DNA from: Ischnura elegans
Lineage: Eukaryota; Arthropoda; Insecta; Odonata; Coenagrionidae
Direction of reading: 5' to 3'
Length of the DNA: 64,000 bases
Assembly: GCF_921293095.1 (NCBI RefSeq)
Contig: NC_060254.1
Location: 58,264,069 to 58,328,068, forward strand
A program made the position numbers and the translations under genes. The first letter of the stretch is position 1. Each line of letters opens with the position of its first letter. Below, piece by piece: positions 11,901 through 22,623 of this stretch. Below the pieces are notes generated by a model. That model was not told the origin of the DNA. It saw only the letters and a program-made list of their open reading frames with translations, and searched no databases.

Positions 11901-12147
11901 GCATCGCCAAGGAAACAAACGACACACGATTATGGACGAAGTTCATGGGAATATCATTCCGCTGGAATTTTCTTTAAGTCCTGTATTGTTCGTTATAAAG
12001 TAAGTAAAGCGAGAAACTTAGTTATCTAAAAGCGCAAATCTCATGAGGTGTTTCTCATATTCATCTACCGTCCAGTTTTATCGGTAATCGCAGTCATCTC
12101 GTCTTGTGCGAGTCGACGTGAGGCAGGCAGGGACCTTGGAGGCCGGC
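8911..12147. other. Intergenic AT-rich DNA, no supported gene
   Basis: No protein frame of note, no RNA gene. 9490-9930 has repeated GTAAT/ATTAC-type motifs in both orientations, reminiscent of hAT subterminal regions, but I could not place ends. A short ATG microsatellite is at 10574-10590. Frames of 60-85 residues at 9822-10161 and 11620-12030 show no recognisable motif. Confidence 0.5.
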
Positions 12148-12153
12148 AAAAAA
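12148..12153 (-). terminator. RNA polymerase III terminator of tRNA-Ala
   Basis: Six T on the minus strand start two bases after the tRNA 3' end, the standard Pol III stop. This supports a functional gene over a SINE head. Confidence 0.85.
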
Positions 12154-12155
12154 TT

Positions 12156-12227
12156 TGGAGATGCCGGGGATCGAACCCGGGACCTTTCACATGCAAAGCG
12201 AACGCTCTACCACTGAGCTACATCCCC
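12156..12227 (-). tRNA. tRNA-Ala (anticodon TGC)
   Basis: The minus strand reads a 72-nt cloverleaf. The acceptor stem is GGGGATG with CATCTCC (one G-T pair) and discriminator A. The D arm is TAGCTCAGTGGTAGAGC, a normal A box. The anticodon stem TTCGC/GTGAA closes the 7-nt loop TTTGCAT, giving anticodon TGC. The T arm CCGGGTTCGATCCCCGG is a perfect B box and stem. No intron. All stems pair, and it closely resembles insect tRNA-Ala as I know it. The CCA end is not encoded. It decodes GCA and wobble alanine codons in cytosolic translation. Confidence 0.95.
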
Positions 12228-12900
12228 ATTTATTTAATGACAATCATCTGCAAGAAGACTTCATAGAGGAGTGCCAGTTCCATCACACAGAAGGCTGATT
12301 TCTGTTGCCACTTCGGTCGCATTTTAATTGGCTTTCAAAAATGCCGGCGGCGAGGTTATGAGCGCAATGCGATCCACTTTTTTCAAAATATTTTGCATTA
12401 TAATGATTGTCATTGCGAGGAATAGCATTGAATAGTTATGAATTTGATAAATCACACAATCATAAATGTAAATTTTGGTTGACATCCCTAATTATTCCTT
12501 ATTTCCCCGTGAAATTCGGATCAATTTGTCCGTCAGCGACGTGAGTGGCGACTTTTGCAAACCCATTTAAACGCGTGGTGGATGACAACGCATTTAGAGA
12601 CCGACTCGAGGATCCTCTTTCGTAATATTCGTGATCATGTATTTCATGCCGAGTCGACGCGTGGGCGAAAAATCATTAGTGGGGAAGTAAGCGTGGAGTG
12701 ATGATGGCATAATGTTGCGCGGTGGTGGAGGGAAGGGGGGAGGAGTCTGGAGGGGATGAGGAGGGTTGAGACGAGATTCCAGAGGGGAAAAAGAGGTCTC
12801 GGTCGTCCGAATTGCAAGCAGACAAGAGTGGAATTGGGTCACACCCCGGAACATGACGGACAATCTCGAACTGGGGTCGCCTCTCTTCCCATACATATTT
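12228..12900. other. No recognised feature
   Basis: The minus-strand frame at 12594-12998 has proline-rich low-complexity sequence from a G-rich stretch near 12720-12760 and runs into the repeat at 12901. No motif supports a gene. Confidence 0.45.
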
Positions 12901-13450
12901 ACATCTACATACCACCTAGCAAGCCGCCTCACTAAGCGTTTGGCAGGGGGTGTTAGGACACTAGCCGAAAACAAAAAAAAAGAATAGGAAATACGCATGC
13001 TGCGTTTCGTCTAGCGTTTATTTCAGTCCAAGTTTATCCTGCAATTAAAAGAAAAGATATAAGTTTCATTAATTTCACCGTTGATAATTGTTATAAATAA
13101 AAGAGGATCGAAATTAAAATACCAGTTTATTATTTAAAGAAAGATGTAAAAATGTAAAAACAAAAAAATATAAAAGTTTCAATCTACAATTTTATAACCT
13201 CTATAAATTACATTCAAATATCATATTATGACAATGTCATATTGGTAGGTTTAAGTGTTCTTTTTCTCACAAACAACATTTGTCTCCTCCAAATCAAGCA
13301 TTTACGCTAAAAATCTTATTTTATTTGTTAACCGGTTGGTTGGGTAAGTCACTGCATTAGTTCGTGATTGTTCGAGGGAGAAACGAATTCGTACAATTAT
13401 CAGTTCTTATAGTATCTCTCTTAATATGTTGTTTTGGTCGGACCTTGAAT
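12901..13450 (-). mobile_element. Degenerate retroelement 3' end with conserved terminal box
   Basis: 12901-12958 carries a conserved box (ACATCTACATACCACC, AAGCCGCC, TTTGGCAGGGGGTG) also found at 14893, 50191, 58704 and 62768. 13365-13450 resembles the 58830-58900 part of the copy at 58704 (GAGAAACGAATTC, ATCTCTCTTAAT). At 14893 and 62768 the box is the 3' end of a LINE on the minus strand, so I infer the same here. The middle is too diverged to align by eye. Confidence 0.55.
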
Positions 13451-13603
13451 TATTGGGAGTTTCTCAGACGATGTTCTCCATGTCGCTCTAAAGAATAGAT
13501 GCTCAAGGAATTAAGAATAAATACGAGTATCATCAAACTGACATAGTACGTGCCCGTAGTTTCCGAGTTTCTAACGGTTTCCAGCATAATTCGCTTGAAA
13601 GCT

Positions 13604-13770
13604 GTAAATACCATTTTACACGGGTTATCTCATTGCGCAATCTGACGTACGTAAAGAAGGTGCAGTAAAAATTGCGGCGTGCAAAGCGGTGAATTGCTAG
13701 AACGCATGCGAGAATGCGTGGTTGCGAGACGGCAAAATAGCCCGAGCTCGCATTCTCGAAATTTCAAGCT
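13604..13770 (+). mobile_element. PIF/Harbinger MITE fragment (one end lost)
   Basis: Shares CCATTTTACACGGG, CATTGCGCAATCTGACG, GTGCAGTAAAAATTGCGGCG and AAAGCGGTGAATTGCTAGAAC with the complete MITEs at 22624-23718. The left inverted repeat is degenerate and the right half is missing after about 13770. Confidence 0.75.
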
Positions 13771-14310
13771 TTTTTCCGATAGATGTCGCGGTGGTAAACA
13801 TGAATATTATGAAGATTATTCAAAATATTCTCGTGAAATGAGCAAAAATTCTCCTAATTACTTCTTATAAATAAGTATCAGATGTGAAAATGGCAAGTTG
13901 TGTAAGAATAATTGTCTGAGTACCAATAGGAAATATTTGATTTGGTATATGAAAACTTTGAGTCATTTGCCGATTGTGTCTTGAATAATGTCTCGCGATA
14001 CTACAGTGGTAGATAAGTAAACGTAAGGATATTTTATTAGAATTACGTTTTTCGAATTCACATTATTATAGCTGTCACCGTTTTCTGCGATTATTCACTG
14101 TCTCCCATTGCCAATATCTCCTTGAAAAAAATACATTTTTGGAAAGAAGGAACCGCCGCTGTTGAAACAAAAAAATACTCATTGTAATTTATCTCCAGAG
14201 ACTGTTCGAGTATTTTGTAGAATATCATATCGAGAACGGCCTACCGTCCGTTCTATTAGACGTTGAGCTTGGCAGAGTCTCTAAATAAATTGCTTCATGT
14301 ACAACGGAAA
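13771..14310. other. No recognised feature
   Basis: AT-rich DNA with many stops in all frames. Nothing identified. Confidence 0.45.
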
Positions 14311-14457
14311 ACGTTGGGAGCTTGTTCTACTATAACATTCAATTTATACTTAACATCATAGCATAATGAAATTACAAAATATAATGAATTACCGCTAGCC
14401 ACATTTTAATTGGCGTTAAGTATAAATTGAGTGTTAAAGTGAACATGCGCCCAACGC
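14311..14457. mobile_element. Very short fold-back MITE
   Basis: Inverted arms at 14311-14354 and 14415-14457 match over about 44 bp, with a perfect 19-bp core CATTCAATTTATACTTAAC (14336-14354) against 14415-14433. The outer part, ACGTTGGGAG.TTGTTC, pairs with the right end less exactly. Only about 60 bp lies between the arms, so the element is nearly all inverted repeat. No clear target-site duplication. Confidence 0.7.
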
Positions 14458-14579
14458 CTTGGCTTATTTCATTAAGAATAGGCTCATGTCGTCTCCGAGT
14501 TTTTCTCTAGTCGAGCGACTAAGGGAGCAAATATTGAACTTTATTATTTTTCAGAGACTAACCGATCACTGCTTAACTG

Positions 14580-14750
14580 GTTTGTGGATGGCAATTTTAG
14601 TAAACCACTCCGTCCGTCGCATGGGACGTTGAGCCGTTGTACCCGTGGCGCTTTTCTTTTAGGGCAGGATAATGCCGACGCCAAGTTTCTCTTCTCCTTT
14701 CTTCCCTACCCTTCCCTCATGACGCAAATAGCCTCAGTTTTCCTAAGTCG
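14580..14750 (+). mobile_element. SINE core fragment
   Basis: Contains CCGTCCGTCGCATGGGACG, GAGCCGTTGT, AATGCCGACGCCA and TTCCCTCATGACGCAAAT in the same order as the SINEs at 15570-15860 (minus) and 16870-17008. No tRNA-like head is visible, so this is a truncated copy. Confidence 0.65.
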
Positions 14751-14892
14751 TTAGTCGTCCTCAGCGTCCATATTTCCCCACTATAAAGCATTAGAATGCT
14801 ACACATCAGGCTCTTCTTTGCTCTCTTACACAACGATCCTCTCATCAGTTCTTTTCTATTCATGAAAACCTTCTTAGTAGACGAAATACTTT

Positions 14893-15510
14893 CTACATCT
14901 ACATAATACCCTGCGAGCCATCTCTATGGTGTTTGGCATGGGGGTGACCAATCACCAACATGCAGCATGCAAGAGGACCGTCACATGCACACCGCACGGT
15001 CATAGAAATATTACGCATACTAACAAAATATAGATGCATAATCATAGAAAAACTTGCTAATGGTTATTAATTCCTAGAGCTAATACATGCAAGGTTAGAA
15101 CTATGGAAAAAAACATGCAATGAGTCATCCTAGCGAGTGACGCCATTAATCCTATCAATTGAGACAACGTTCCTATCCTTAATAGTACGAGGGAAGAATG
15201 ATATTTTAAATCTCTCTGTTTTGCAGTCTATTTCTTTTATTTTCTTACCATGATCACGTCTACCATAGTACGACGGTAATCGAAGGATATGATTCACGTC
15301 GTCTTAGAAAATATCTTCTTCGAATTTACAGAGTAAATTAAGCCTACACTACTATCTACGCTCCAGTAAAGATTCACATCCTAACTCGTGCAACATACTG
15401 GAAACGCTACACTTTTTGTCGTAACAACTCATCACAAGTCTGGCCGCCTTTCGCTGTACTCGACTGATTTCTGCTATCAGTCCTACTTCATTAGGGTCCC
15501 CTACGTTAGC
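14893..15510 (-). pseudogene. LINE 3' end, decayed copy of the 62768-63420 element
   Basis: Aligns along its length with 62768-63396: shared 3' box at 14893-14948, CCAATCACCAACATGCAGCATG, GAGTCATCCTAGCGAGTGACG, and the coding part that in the other copy encodes LHELGW. The frame is broken here. 3' end at 14893. Confidence 0.85.
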
Positions 15511-15569
15511 AGCATATGATTCACGTCGTAATGCTCATGCTTTCCTGATGCTCATCATTCGATAGGTAT

Positions 15570-15860
15570 TTAAAGTGGGCGACCGACAGCTGAGGTCATT
15601 TGCGCTATGAGGGAAGGATTTGGAAGAAATGACGGAGAGACACTCTGTGTCGGCATTGGGCTGCTCTTAACATAAGGCCCCAAGGGGACCACGGCTTAAC
15701 GTCCCATCTGACGGACGAAATGTTTTTATTGAATCGCCCTCCACATAGCTATCAATCAGGAATCGGCCAGTCTCTGAAAATTCTCTCCCACCGCCGGGAT
15801 TTGAACACGAGCCCGCGGGGTGGGAAGCCAGCATTCTAGTCACCACACCAACCCGATCCT
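15570..15860 (-). mobile_element. tRNA-derived SINE
   Basis: On the minus strand a tRNA-like head runs from 15857 to 15785, with A-box-like TTGGTGTGGTGACTAG and B-box-like TGTTCAAATCCC. Then comes the core CCGTCAGATGGGACGTTAAG, then AATGCCGACAC and TTCCCTCAT.GCGCAAATGACCTCAGCTGTCGG. Pol III-type promoter boxes plus a conserved core indicate a SINE moved by a LINE. Its intact AATGACCTCAGCTGTCGG segment serves as the empty-site reference for the insertion at 17009. Confidence 0.75.
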
Positions 15861-16116
15861 CGAATTTGAATGTACAAAAGTCGGCAATCGCAGACGAACA
15901 GAGCGATCCAGAGTTCCAGGAGAAATAACCTATAACCAGGGCTGTGAAGCGAAATTAATATTCCTCATGACGTGATTTATCAAGTTAACAAGTTTCAATG
16001 CCATTCCTCGTGACTAGGATGTTTTTATGACACTTTTAAGCTAATCATTTCTTATGAATTTCAAGTAATTTTTAAAATCGGAAGGATCAAGTGTGATGGA
16101 GAGGCATTTTTCCATA

Positions 16117-16300
16117 TTGAAAAAAATACTTGCAATATTCCACAATAATAAAGTTTATTACGACATAGGTTTCAATGTAACTATATTATCATAAAGGTGA
16201 TGAGAGCACATGATCACCTTGAAGGTAATGCAGTAACACTGTAACCTAGGTCGTAATACATTTTATAATCATGAAAAATTCCAAATATTTTTCGAAAAAT
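16117..16300. mobile_element. Fold-back MITE, about 184 bp
   Basis: The two halves are imperfect inverted copies over about 85 bp each. The best part is TATTACGACATAGGTT (about 16157-16172) against AACCTAGGTCGTAATA (about 16244-16259). Outer AAAAATA.TTG.AAT.TTCCA and an inner AAGGTGAT/ATCACCTT stem also pair. No coding frame. Confidence 0.65.
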
Positions 16301-16790
16301 AAATTCTCTTGGAATAAAGGAAATTTATGAGAATTCATAATAAATAAAAACACTTTTTTTCAAATTCTCTAATATTTAGGAGGGTTTAACCCCCATGATC
16401 TACATTGCCTCCGTCCGTGTGTTTTCTATTGGCGCGATCGGGCAAGAGGTATTCATATCATATCTATTATCCAGAAAATTTAATGCAGGGGCTGCATACT
16501 GCTTCAATCAACAATTGACATAGAGATCGCAAGATTTTCATCATGAAACCATAAAAAAATTACGTTAAAGACCAAGCCCATAATATAAGCCGTGGATGAG
16601 GTTGATGTGAATTTTACCTTATTTCATAACATCGAATCGTGTGACGACTAAGATTTTTTAAGGCTTGAATGAATTAAATACATAATACAAAGGATTTTAC
16701 CTCTAAAACATAGATATCGTCTGTTTTTTTAGTAGCACGTAATGACTTTCAAATTTTCAGTGATTTAGCATTTCAGCATATCAGTGATTT
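16301..16790. other. No recognised feature
   Basis: AT-rich sequence without identifiable genes or repeats. Confidence 0.4.
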
Positions 16791-16795
16791 ATGCC

Positions 16796-17480
16796 GGGGT
16801 GGGAGCCCACGAGGTTGGAAGCCAACTCTATAGCCACAACACCAACCCGATCCCCGAGTGCTTTGTAGATGACACTTCGAGTACAGCCCACCGTCCGTCG
16901 GATGGGATGTTAAGCCGTTGTCCACTAGGCGCCTTGCCTCAAGAGCAGGAATACGCCGACGCCAGGTTTCCCTCCACCTATCCTTCCCTCATGGTGCGAA
17001 TGACCTCATGCCTCGTTCAGATTAAGATTGTTCCAGCAATCGTTGGAACTATCGTGCATTCACACGACGATGGTTAAACCCTGTGCTACCCTCTAGTGCT
17101 GACATCTAAAGTGAACGGGAACTTGACGGTTAGAAAAGCTGTTGATGTATGCAGGGTGAATATATTACTGTGTTCAACGTGTATTTACCGAATAATTTTT
17201 CTTCCACTCATATTCTTCCTTCTTAGGACAAATCCATGAAAAAATGGAGCGAAAAGTGCTTCACGAACTTTTAGTCTTTCTCTTGTCGCTTCATCTTCCG
17301 GTCTCCTAGCGCCTAACCATCGTAAAGTGGCAACGGTCGGAACTACAGTAACTATCGTCAGGACGTGCATTCACACTGCTAGATCGGCCAACTATCGTTA
17401 GGACGATCGCTCGGACAATCGTAATCTGAACGAGGCATCAGCTGTCGTTCGTCTCCTCCAAATACCATTTCCACGGCAAG
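16796..17480 (+). mobile_element. SINE interrupted by a 429-bp MITE
   Basis: 16870-17008 carries the core CCGTCCGTCGGATGGGATG, AAGCCGTTGTCC, TACGCCGACGCCAGG and TTCCCTCATGGTGCGAATG. It stops in GACCTCA at 17008 and resumes at 17438 with TCAGCTGTCG and an AAATACC match, as in the intact SINE at 15570-15860. 16800-16860 resembles the tRNA-like head of that SINE but in the opposite orientation to the core, so the left part may be a separate abutting fragment. Confidence 0.7.
17009..17437. mobile_element. MITE with TGCCTCGTTCAG inverted ends, TCA duplication (copy 1)
   Basis: Ends are TGCCTCGTTCAGATTA and the complement of TAATCTGAACGAGGCA. The flanks are TCA on both sides (17006-17008 and 17438-17440). 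Removing the element plus one TCA restores the SINE sequence GACCTCAGCTGTCG found intact near 15590. The second copy is 31220-31647. Internal short repeats such as ACTATCG and CACACNACGATGG lie near both ends. No transposase. A 3-bp duplication fits several superfamilies and I do not assign one. Confidence 0.88.
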
Positions 17481-18248
17481 AGCGCGTTCATGCGATCGGT
17501 GACATTGACCGCTGGAATAGCACTTGGTACGTCCTTCAGTCGCATCTGCAGCGGGCGCCATAGCAGCGGCCGCTTCTCGGAATTCCTCCTTCTTGTGGAA
17601 AGAAAGCGCCCCAACGAGCAAGTACCGTTCCGGTCACGTATTCCCCTTCGCCGCCGCGATGCCAAAGTCGCGACGAGGGCACGCACTTGAACCCACGGCG
17701 ACTCGTACCCCATTTACATGACGAACGACCTTATGATGGTCGATGCAGACGTACCCCCTTGAAGAACCTGTGAACGAGCGAACTAACCGACGCCTAACCA
17801 ATCCTACTTAAGATAATTCCGGTCTGTAGAAAAAAATAGCAACAAATTCAAATTTAGCGCTTAACGAACAAAGTAATGGATCGAGCGATGATTAATGTGG
17901 ATAGGATAATGGGTATATATCAGGTGAAAATCGCCTTAAGAAACACCTGGGAGTTCAGCGCCATGATGACAATGAAAGCATAAAAACAAGAGTTCTACAG
18001 TGGCTATCAACTCAGACTGCAAATTTCCATGACGACGGAATACAAAAGCTTGTTTTTCGATACGATAAGTGACTTAAGATTGAAGAAAATTATGGGGAAG
18101 GATAGTTTAAAGTGTGGGCTTTTATTTTAATGTGAAGTTGTTTCAAAAGGTTTCCTGGTTTCCTTTATATTTCAAAACGGGACTTACTAAAAAAAACACA
18201 GCCTGTATTAAAGTATTCTACCGGTTAAGGTAGGTTTCCATGGAGGAC
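17481..18248. other. No supported gene; GC-richer patch
   Basis: 17490-17720 is GC-richer than its surroundings with overlapping frames of 60-90 residues on both strands. No domain, splice or start context singles one out. Confidence 0.4.
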
Positions 18249-18518
18249 TTAAGAAGAATTCTGACAACCTCTACTTCCTTCATGTTCTGCCCTCTTCAAT
18301 TCAGAATATGGCCTACTCCATTTCATTCTATCTAAAAATTCTATTCTTTTCCTTCCCCTCCCTCGTTTACCTAACATTCTACCCTCCAACACTATTTTCA
18401 CCATCCCCTTCCCGCTAAGTACTCCATCCATCCTTACTTTCTGTCTCTTCCGTATCTCATCTAGAAACTGCCTCACCTCACCCACCATGTCCAGCACTTC
18501 ATCTTTCATCCTCCTCAC
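18249..18518 (-). pseudogene. LINE C-terminal fragment
   Basis: An 89-residue minus-strand frame includes LEGRMLGKRGRGRKRI, FLDRMK and YSELKRAEHE. This matches the basic tail seen at the end of RTE-like LINE polyproteins in arthropods (GRGRxR...YxELKRxAED). The rest of the element is absent. Related fragments are at 38230-38600 and 44768-44880. Confidence 0.7.
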
Positions 18519-18559
18519 AGTCCTCTCAGGTAAAAAAAGAAAATAATAAAACTAAGATA

Positions 18560-19285
18560 TTAGCATGCATTAGAACATTAAAACAGGGAAACAAAACCTG
18601 AAAGAGTGATTGAATTCTGTCATTTGGGAAGCAGAGTAATTAGAAATGGGAGAAGCAAGAAAGAAATTATTAGTAGCGTGGCCCTGGCGAAGAGACCATT
18701 CCGCCAAAAGCAAGTGATCTTACAGTGGGAAATTTAATCATAGAAGAAAGGAAAAAATTTATCAGAACATACATTTGGAGTATGCTCCTCAATGGAAGTG
18801 AGGCATGGGCAATGACAACAGCAGATAAATAAAGGTGGGAAGTAAAATCTGATGCTTTCCCGGCGAATATGTTCAAAAAAGGCTATTCGGGCTTCCAGCC
18901 GGGTGGTCTCCCTCCATTCTGCCGACGTTTCGACGTTTCATATAAAGGTGGGAAGGCTTTCGAAATGTGGTACGGCAGAAGAATGATGAGGATCAAATGA
19001 ATCGGCCGAGTAAGTAATGAGGAAGTCCTAAGGAGAGCGGTAGAATACGGAATATCCTTATCGGCTATATCTTATGATATGGTCCCTTGTTGAAGACAAT
19101 CGTCGAAGGAATAGTAGATGGCAAGAACGGAAAAGGAAGACTTCGAACAAATTATTTTGAACTGGTAAAGAATGAAGTGGAAGATAAGAAATATGTACGC
19201 AGAAGTGAAAAGATTAGCTAATAGAAGAATTGAGTGGAGAGATTCGTCAAACCAATCTTAGGATTGCTGACCGGTGGTGATGAAC
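18560..19285 (+). pseudogene. RTE-like LINE 3' end, decayed, with a small insertion
   Basis: Broken frames give LLNGSEAWAMTTAD, then after an insertion AFEMWYGRRMMRIK, and later VEGIVDGKNGKG. They correspond to YGSEAWTMTAAEKxRxEAFEMWCYRRMMKIKW and VEGQVEGK in the copies at 47885-48662. The 3' end is CGTCAAACCAATCTTAGGATTGCTGACC followed by a short GTGATGA tail. Many stops, so not functional. Confidence 0.8.
18843..18941. mobile_element. 99-bp insertion with 14-bp target-site duplication
   Basis: ATAAAGGTGGGAAG occurs at 18829-18842 and 18942-18955 and flanks 99 bp that split the LINE frame. A 14-bp duplication indicates target-primed retrotransposition. The insert contains CCGACGTTTCGACGTTTC, a string type also present at the 3' end of the Penelope-like insertion at 46631, so it may be a short 5'-truncated retroelement end. 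Confidence 0.7.
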
Positions 19286-21340
19286 GAAAAATTAGGTTCA
19301 CATCTTTGTGGCGTTTACTGATTAAATCAGAGTGGAATGGACGCCATCTGTCATTATTCCGATGAACTACCCGCAAACTGTCCTCCAAACTGTATTGAAC
19401 TTGAGTTCAGTGGTTTTTCAGCTTCATCAGGTGTTAAATTCAAATTAAATACCCTAACACTTGTTATTTTATTATGTCTAAAGTTGCCACCCACATTTAG
19501 CAAGTTCTTGACATCATTAAAATTTTGGTCACATTAATTTGTGTAGAACATTAGTAATTGAGGGAAGGAATCCCTAAACTCAGAATCGAAGCGATTGGAG
19601 ATTGCAGGGCAGTAGCGGATACAGAAAAAACTCAAGGGAGGGGGCGCAAAAGATATTGAAAACATGAGAACAATATAAAATACAATTTTATACAATATTT
19701 TTACATAATGAAATGTTACGAAAGAGTTTTTTTTACAATAATAAAATCTAAAAGAATATAAGAAACACAAAACATTTTGAAGTACATCAACAACAAATAA
19801 AAACTAGCAACTTTTTTGCATCATATACATTTGACCTATACTCCAAGAATTACTTTATCATTATTTAAATGAGGTCAAGATAAGAGTAAAAAAAATTATC
19901 ACGTAAACGTATTATTTACTGGACTCTGACGTCACGCTCAGCCAACATGGCTATGGGTCGTTTAGAGTGCAGTATTACTATACGATTTTCAAAGTGGAAT
20001 TTTACGAATAATACGCAGGTTAAAGAAGAACTACTTTCACTGTACTTTTCAGCGTGAAGGATATTTTTTTCTCGCATAATCTTCCATTTTCAGTGGAATC
20101 CCCCATTATGATATGAGCTAGGTAACGGAATTGATAGGAAAAATGAGTCATTTCAAAAGGGTTGTTCACCGATTATGATGTAATGATTGGTCAGTGATTG
20201 CCTGCCACGCGAATGGAAGGCTAATGCACGGATGGTAAGGCCTCACTACGTTCCGGAAGCGGACTCGCATCATCTAAAGGGAACGGCTGCACTTCCTGCG
20301 AGGGAGACGTCGCTTCCGGTTGCAATTCGTGGCCAGAATGGCGGATCATTTAGCGTGATCCCTTCTTCCAGTCTGTCGATAGAGTCGGGGAGGGTGGTGT
20401 ACCTAGGGCATAGTGTACCTAAGAACACTAGGAATTATCGGCAAGTACTTCGACCTAGGGGCTTTATGGTAATCTATTACGTGAAAGATGCGCTAGAGAA
20501 TAGCATACGTCAATTTGAGTTCATTTGGGTTATATTTGCAAAGAAGGCGCCATTTTGAAGTTTTTGACGCTGAAAAAAAATATGTTTAGTTACATATCGA
20601 AGTTTTTTACCAAAAATCTATCACACCAGCAGTGGTTATCGTGGCACAGTTGAAATTGACATATGATGGTGAGTAATAGTAGCTACTTATTTGGTATTTT
20701 AGATGTAATATTAACCTGAAAAATCAGCCGGAATTCAAAATGGCTACCTCTTGTACCAAGGGACACAAGCACATGATATACCCAGGAACATGTTTTCATA
20801 GGAGATATCTGTAAAATATGCAATCAAATACATTATCAGTGGACTTAAGACTCCTGGAATTTTCCCTCTGGATCGTGGTGTATTCACAGACGACGACTGT
20901 ATGCCACCATATGTTAGTAATCGGCCCCTTAAACGGAAGATATCTCTTCTTGTTCTTGAAAGGAGTTATATTTTAATATTGAGTTTTAACCAACTACATT
21001 AATTTTCTTTATGTAACATTTTAATTTACTTTCAAATTTTAATAAACATAATACAAATTGATTTCATTTTTCACGAGTTTCGTTGCTGTTCCCTCCAATC
21101 TAACTTGTATTCCTTGGTACAATAGGTAGTGTTCCGAGGTATATGAACGTGATGTTGCAACTAGAAGCAATTACAAACACTTTTAGAAGTTCTAATTAGA
21201 TCCATTAGTAGTAAAGGTACAAGTATAAAACTGAAAACTTATGTGAAGTAATCCTGATGGATTGAATAGCTACTATGAGACTGAATATTTAGTAAATATA
21301 TTGTGATTTATATACAAAAGTTGGGAAAGTGTTCCGTGGA
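19286..21340. other. No supported gene
   Basis: 19616 begins CAGTAGCGGATACAG, similar to a hAT terminal repeat, but no partner end was found. 19927 holds TGACGTCA. The 123-residue frame at 20187-20558 has no recognisable domain and no splice or promoter support. The remainder is AT-rich and unannotated. Confidence 0.4.
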
Positions 21341-21353
21341 ACAACACTCATCA

Positions 21354-21390
21354 TTTCGCTGATGAATCAATGGATGATTCATCAGCGAAA
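21354..21390. repeat. Perfect 16-bp inverted repeat, 5-bp loop
   Basis: TTTCGCTGATGAATCA (21354-21369) and its exact complement (21375-21390) are separated by ATGGA. About 110 bp downstream a second inverted repeat has 13-bp arms (ATATTTCCTATCA and complement, about 21495-21538). Confidence 0.85.
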
Positions 21391-21719
21391 CGCTATTTCT
21401 TAAGAAACTCCATGTAATATTCGGGAAAACTGTGGGAACAGCGACAAAAAATATATAATGCATGAAATCTCTTCATTACTAATTTCACCCGTTATATTTC
21501 CTATCAATGAGTCCCATTTCCTACGCTGATAGGAAATATCAGAAGTAAAATTTTTAATGTAGAGTTTTTATAATTCATATATTTTTTCCGCAGTTCTCAA
21601 GGTAATTCCGATTATTCCATTGACTCTCTTAAGAATCTCGTTTCGCATTTGAATCACCCACCATCGAGAAATCTTAGCATTCGAAAATAAGGTTTTACGT
21701 AAGGCATATGTATCCATAT

Positions 21720-21975
21720 ATGAACAAGGTAGGTGGAGGAGAAAATTCAATAAGGTGATGAGAGAACTCTACAGGAGTAGCGATATTATTGATGAAATTG
21801 GGAACAGAAGAATAAGATGGTTGGGCCATGTACTGAGAAAAGAAGAAGGAAGTAAGATGAAGGAGGTTCTATAAGTAAACCCGGATGGACAAAGACCGAG
21901 AGGAAGAGCAAAAAATAGATGGTGGGACCAACTAAAACCGATTAGAAGAAGGTTGGAGCTTCAGAACAAAGGAAC
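21720..21975 (+). pseudogene. LINE C-terminal fragment (RTE-like)
   Basis: The broken frame encodes RIRWLGHVLRKEEGSKMKEV, then PDGQRPRGRAKNRWWDQLK. It is nearly parallel to the fragment at 29099-29460 (RIRWFGHVRRKEGGSKMKEV, PRGRPRKRWW). An internal TAA and a frameshift make it non-functional. It abuts another LINE fragment at 21980. Confidence 0.8.
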
Positions 21976-21979
21976 AGGT

Positions 21980-22545
21980 TCAAAATGTAAAAATAGAATT
22001 TTCAGTTACAATCAATGACTTAGGTACAATTATAAACAGAACGATAACCTGGGATGAACACGTAACACATGTTTCTAATAAAGTAGTAAAAGCCTTGCAC
22101 CAGCTAAAAAGTTTTCGCAATCTGGTGTCCACATCACTGCGACTTAAACTAGTTAATACTTAGTTGATCCCTCATATCGATTATTGCTCTTTGGTTATGT
22201 AAAATATTTCAAAATCACAATTATCTAAACTGCAAAAAAAAAAAACAAAATTGTGCCATGCGTTATATCTACGATGTTGTATATTATGACCAAATTACCC
22301 TAAATTACCAAAAATTAAAAAAATTCTAAAAATTGAGCAGCAAATAAAATGGCAAATTGGTGTATTTATGTATAACCTCTTAAAATCTGAAACCCTGGTA
22401 AAAATGCGGCCTGACTGCCTCGTCGTTTTTCTACTGTATGTTCCCTTCCCTTTCTTTCCTTACCTGAATTTATTTTTATATTTTCTGTATTTGATAATGG
22501 TGTAACAGCCGATACCGGACTAAAATAGAAATAAAAAAATATTTT
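21980..22545 (+). pseudogene. CR1/L2/Jockey-group LINE 3' end
   Basis: The conceptual translation gives a reverse-transcriptase thumb region: TITWDEHVTHVSNKV, ALHQLKSFRNLVSTSLRLKLV, then stop, then IPHIDYCSLVM, later IEQQIKWQIGVFMYNLLKSE. Several stops are present. The 3' UTR ends in AAATAAAAAAATA near 22532-22545. Oriented plus. Confidence 0.75.
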
Positions 22546-22623
22546 GTGGAAGAAACAAAGTGTCTGTTATTGATACTGCAGTCCTACATCATTAGGGTCC
22601 CTAGCCCTAGCAGCATATAATAA

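Noticed and set aside
20187-20558. 123-residue ORF as a host gene
   Set aside because: No domain, no promoter or splice support, and composition like the surrounding non-coding DNA.
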